Assembly (NCBI RefSeq): GCF_934746965.1
Contig: NZ_CAKVFS010000005.1
Location: 131,288 to 195,287 of the forward strand
DNA from: an uncultured Methanobrevibacter sp.
Lineage (GTDB): Archaea; Methanobacteriota; Methanobacteria; Methanobacteriales; Methanobacteriaceae
Reading direction: 5' to 3'
DNA length: 64,000 bases
Part shown: positions 62,285 to 64,000 of the stretch, piece after piece
Position numbering within the stretch: position 1 is the first letter of the stretch
Layout of the letters: each line of letters starts with the position of its first letter
Notes under the pieces: generated by a model
Seen by the model: the letters and a program-made list of their open reading frames with translations, nothing else
Told to the model about the DNA's origin: nothing
The model's database searches: none
Position numbers and translations under genes: made by a program

Positions 62285-63190
62285 ATGTCTACAATAAAAA
62301 GTTTTAGTGTGAAAAATGGAGATATGTTCTATATAAAACATAATACAAAAAATTTTACAATTATTGATTGTAATTTAGTTGAAGAAAGAAAAGAAAAAGT
62401 TATTAATGAAATAATATGTGCAAAAAAAGGAAAAGAAATTATAAGATTTATTTCAACACATCCAGATAAAGATCATTTATTAGGATTAAGTGAGCTTGAT
62501 AATAAACTTCAAATTAGAAATTTTTACTGTGTTGATAATAAAATCAAATTTGATGATGAAGATGATTTTAATAAATACTGTGAACTTAGAGACAATGTTG
62601 ACAAACATTTTCCCATATTTAAAAATTGCTCAAGAAAATGGTTGAATCAAACATATGGCGCCAATGATGATATAGGTAGCTCAGAAATATTTATTTTATG
62701 GCCAAATATAAATAATGAATCTTTTAAATATGAATTAGAAAAATTAGAAAATGGTGAAAATGATTCTGCTAATAATATATCTCCAATAATTAAATATTCA
62801 TTAGATGGAGGAGTAACCGCATTATGGTTTGGAGATATGGAAAATGATTTTCTTGAGAAAGTTAAAGATGAAATAGATTTTCCAAAAGCTGATGTTATAT
62901 TTGCACCACATCATGGTAGAAATAGTGGAAAAATACCTAAAGATATTTTAGATAAAATTGAACCAAAATTAATTATTATAGGCGAAGCTAAATCAGAATA
63001 TTTAAATTATTATGATGGTTTTAATACTATTACTCAAAATACGGCAAAAAATATTGTTTTGGAATGTGTAACTGGAAAAATAGATGTTTATACTGAAAAA
63101 GAATTTGATGAAGATTTTTTAAAATTTGAAAATGGTAAATGCAGATTGTTTAGTGGAGAACAATATAGGGGAACATTAAATTTAAACTAA
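62285..63190 (+). CDS. Metallo-beta-lactamase-fold hydrolase, ComEC-like HxDxDH type
   Basis: 301 residues from ATG 62285 (GGTGAT upstream), 10 bases after the previous gene. The metal motif is STHPDKDHLLGLSELD near residue 58: His-Pro-Asp-Lys-Asp-His, the ComEC form in which the second His is Asp. ALWFGDMENDF near residue 180 and IFAPHHGRNSGKIP near 208 complete the site. A free-standing relative of the ComEC hydrolase domain; its neighbour has the other metal motif, so the two are probably not interchangeable. Function unknown; nuclease or phosphodiesterase activity would be the expectation. Confidence 0.8.
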   Translation: MSTIKSFSVKNGDMFYIKHNTKNFTIIDCNLVEERKEKVINEIICAKKGKEIIRFISTHPDKDHLLGLSELDNKLQIRNFYCVDNKIKFDDEDDFNKYCELRDNVDKHFPIFKNCSRKWLNQTYGANDDIGSSEIFILWPNINNESFKYELEKLENGENDSANNISPIIKYSLDGGVTALWFGDMENDFLEKVKDEIDFPKADVIFAPHHGRNSGKIPKDILDKIEPKLIIIGEAKSEYLNYYDGFNTITQNTAKNIVLECVTGKIDVYTEKEFDEDFLKFENGKCRLFSGEQYRGTLNLN

Positions 63191-63221
63191 AAACTTTTAA
63201 TTATATGTTGGGTGTAGGATA

Positions 63222-63893
63222 ATGGACGATTTGAAAAATTATGATGACAAATTGATTTATACTATAATATTCAATGTAGCATTTACATTACTTCTTAATA
63301 ATCCCACAACACTTATTAAAAATAGTGATATGATTTCAATTGTACTCACAGTGCCTGTTTTATATTTGCCCATTTATATAATTAATAATTTAGTTTCAAG
63401 TGAATGGAAATATAAATTATTATACCCTAAAAATGAACCTCATAGATTTGCATATGGTATTTTTACAAAATTACAAAACAATGGCCTAAAATATGACTCA
63501 AAATTGATAGATGTAGAGTTGATATTAAAAGTTAATGGCAAACCTAAAACTGAACTTAAAGAAGATGAATTATGGTATAAAATATACCAAAAACATAGAT
63601 ATGATAATAAGATCTACCAACAAAATAGACAATTTTTATTTTGCAGAGATAACATGGTAATAGTTTTAATAATAACTCTAATTTTTTCAATACTTGCACA
63701 AGTTTTTGGATTTGGATGCCTTATAGTAACAATTGTTTGTATAGGCATATTTGAATCAATAATTTTTCGGATACTCGCTAAAAAACACAATGAAACATTA
63801 GCATTATCTGTTTTACAGGAAGAAACAGACTGTTTAAAAAGAAAAGAGGATATCTCCTATTTAAACTTTAACAATTTAAATTATAATACTTGA
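63222..63893 (+). CDS. Uncharacterised membrane protein with two helix pairs
   Basis: 223 residues. Hydrophobic segments near 12-27 and 37-58, then a charged cytoplasmic part of about 85 residues, then a pair near 146-165 and 168-187 (NMVIVLIITLIFSILAQVFG). A short polar tail follows. No known motif found. The plan resembles 2TM or 4TM membrane effectors that accompany defence modules. It follows the second MBL gene by 31 bases and is likely co-transcribed. Confidence 0.65.
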   Translation: MDDLKNYDDKLIYTIIFNVAFTLLLNNPTTLIKNSDMISIVLTVPVLYLPIYIINNLVSSEWKYKLLYPKNEPHRFAYGIFTKLQNNGLKYDSKLIDVELILKVNGKPKTELKEDELWYKIYQKHRYDNKIYQQNRQFLFCRDNMVIVLIITLIFSILAQVFGFGCLIVTIVCIGIFESIIFRILAKKHNETLALSVLQEETDCLKRKEDISYLNFNNLNYNT

Positions 63894-63926
63894 TAAATGA
63901 CGCAACATATTTCTTTGAAATTATGA

Positions 63927-63974
63927 GTCTGTAAAATTTTATAGGCTTATTTGATTTTGAATTTTTTTACAGAC
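63927..63974. repeat. Inverted repeat at the window edge
   Basis: GTCTGTAAAA at 63927-63936 and TTTTACAGAC at 63965-63974, 28 bases apart, just past the last gene. A second, smaller repeat GAAATTT/AAATTTC lies at 63975-63999. It may be a terminator-like structure or the end of a mobile element that continues beyond the window. Confidence 0.4.
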
Positions 63975-64000
63975 GAAATTTCGTTTTGATAAAATTTCAC

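Overview
The window looks like a chromosome segment of a Methanobrevibacter-like hydrogenotrophic methanogen (Methanobacteriales, close to the M. smithii type). The base composition is very AT-rich. The window carries a full formylmethanofuran dehydrogenase operon, F420-dependent formate dehydrogenase with a formate channel, coenzyme B biosynthesis genes (homocitrate synthase and homoaconitase), archaeal information-processing genes (TBP, FEN-1, eIF6, RNase P subunit, prefoldin, L39e, L31e, LX, S19e), archaeal AglB, a tRNA-Met with a bulge-helix-bulge intron, and several large adhesin-like surface proteins of the kind abundant in gut Methanobrevibacter.

Layout. 1-2.6 kb: the end of a substrate-binding protein, a FecCD-type permease and its ATPase, then an FmdE-like protein; together a metal or tetrapyrrole importer. 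2.6-13.1 kb: two minus-strand adhesin-like genes, a divergent membrane-anchored one, and a co-directional DUF2162-like / ExbB-TolQ-like / ExbD-like (DUF2149) trio. 13.1-17.7 kb: fdhC-fdhA-fdhB. 17.7-19.7 kb: moaA-mobB for the molybdopterin cofactor, convergent with fdh. 20.1-26.4 kb: fwdHFGDBAC, the first reaction of CO2 reduction. 26.6-27.3 kb: two paralogous small proteins. 27.3-30.6 kb: the nitrogen regulator nrpR and glnA, with a very clear pair of NrpR-type operators at the glnA start. 30.7-32.7 kb: a ThiF/HesA-type enzyme and a ferredoxin-domain aldo/keto reductase. 32.8 kb: tRNA-Met. 33-40 kb: ahcY, a DUF2119-like hydrolase, fen, a chorismate-lyase-like gene, hacA, aksA, a CYTH protein. 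40-50 kb: tbp, a serB/coiled-coil fusion, a 49-residue zinc protein, topA, aglB, a DRG GTPase, an AK6-like kinase, a PH-domain protein. 49.9-53.8 kb: a translation and RNA cluster (rnp4 to pfdA). 54-58 kb: a frameshifted nuclease-like gene inserted between pfdA and ftsY, then ftsY and an NSS-family transporter. 58-64 kb: an accessory region with a DUF4258-like protein, a GATC-type (DpnII-like) restriction-modification pair, a decayed transposase, and an uncharacterised three-gene set of two different metallo-beta-lactamase-fold proteins plus a multi-pass membrane protein.

How it fits together: formate enters through FdhC and is oxidised by FdhAB; CO2 is reduced by Fwd. Both enzymes need tungsto- or molybdopterin, supplied with help from MoaA and MobB, and the importer plus FmdE at the left edge may belong to the same metal economy. 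AksA and HacA feed coenzyme B. The right end is a defence-like island. The most interesting candidates are the MBL/MBL/membrane trio, the ExbB-ExbD-like motor coupled to a surface beta-helix protein in an organism without an outer membrane, and the HTH-ferredoxin protein that leads the fwd operon.
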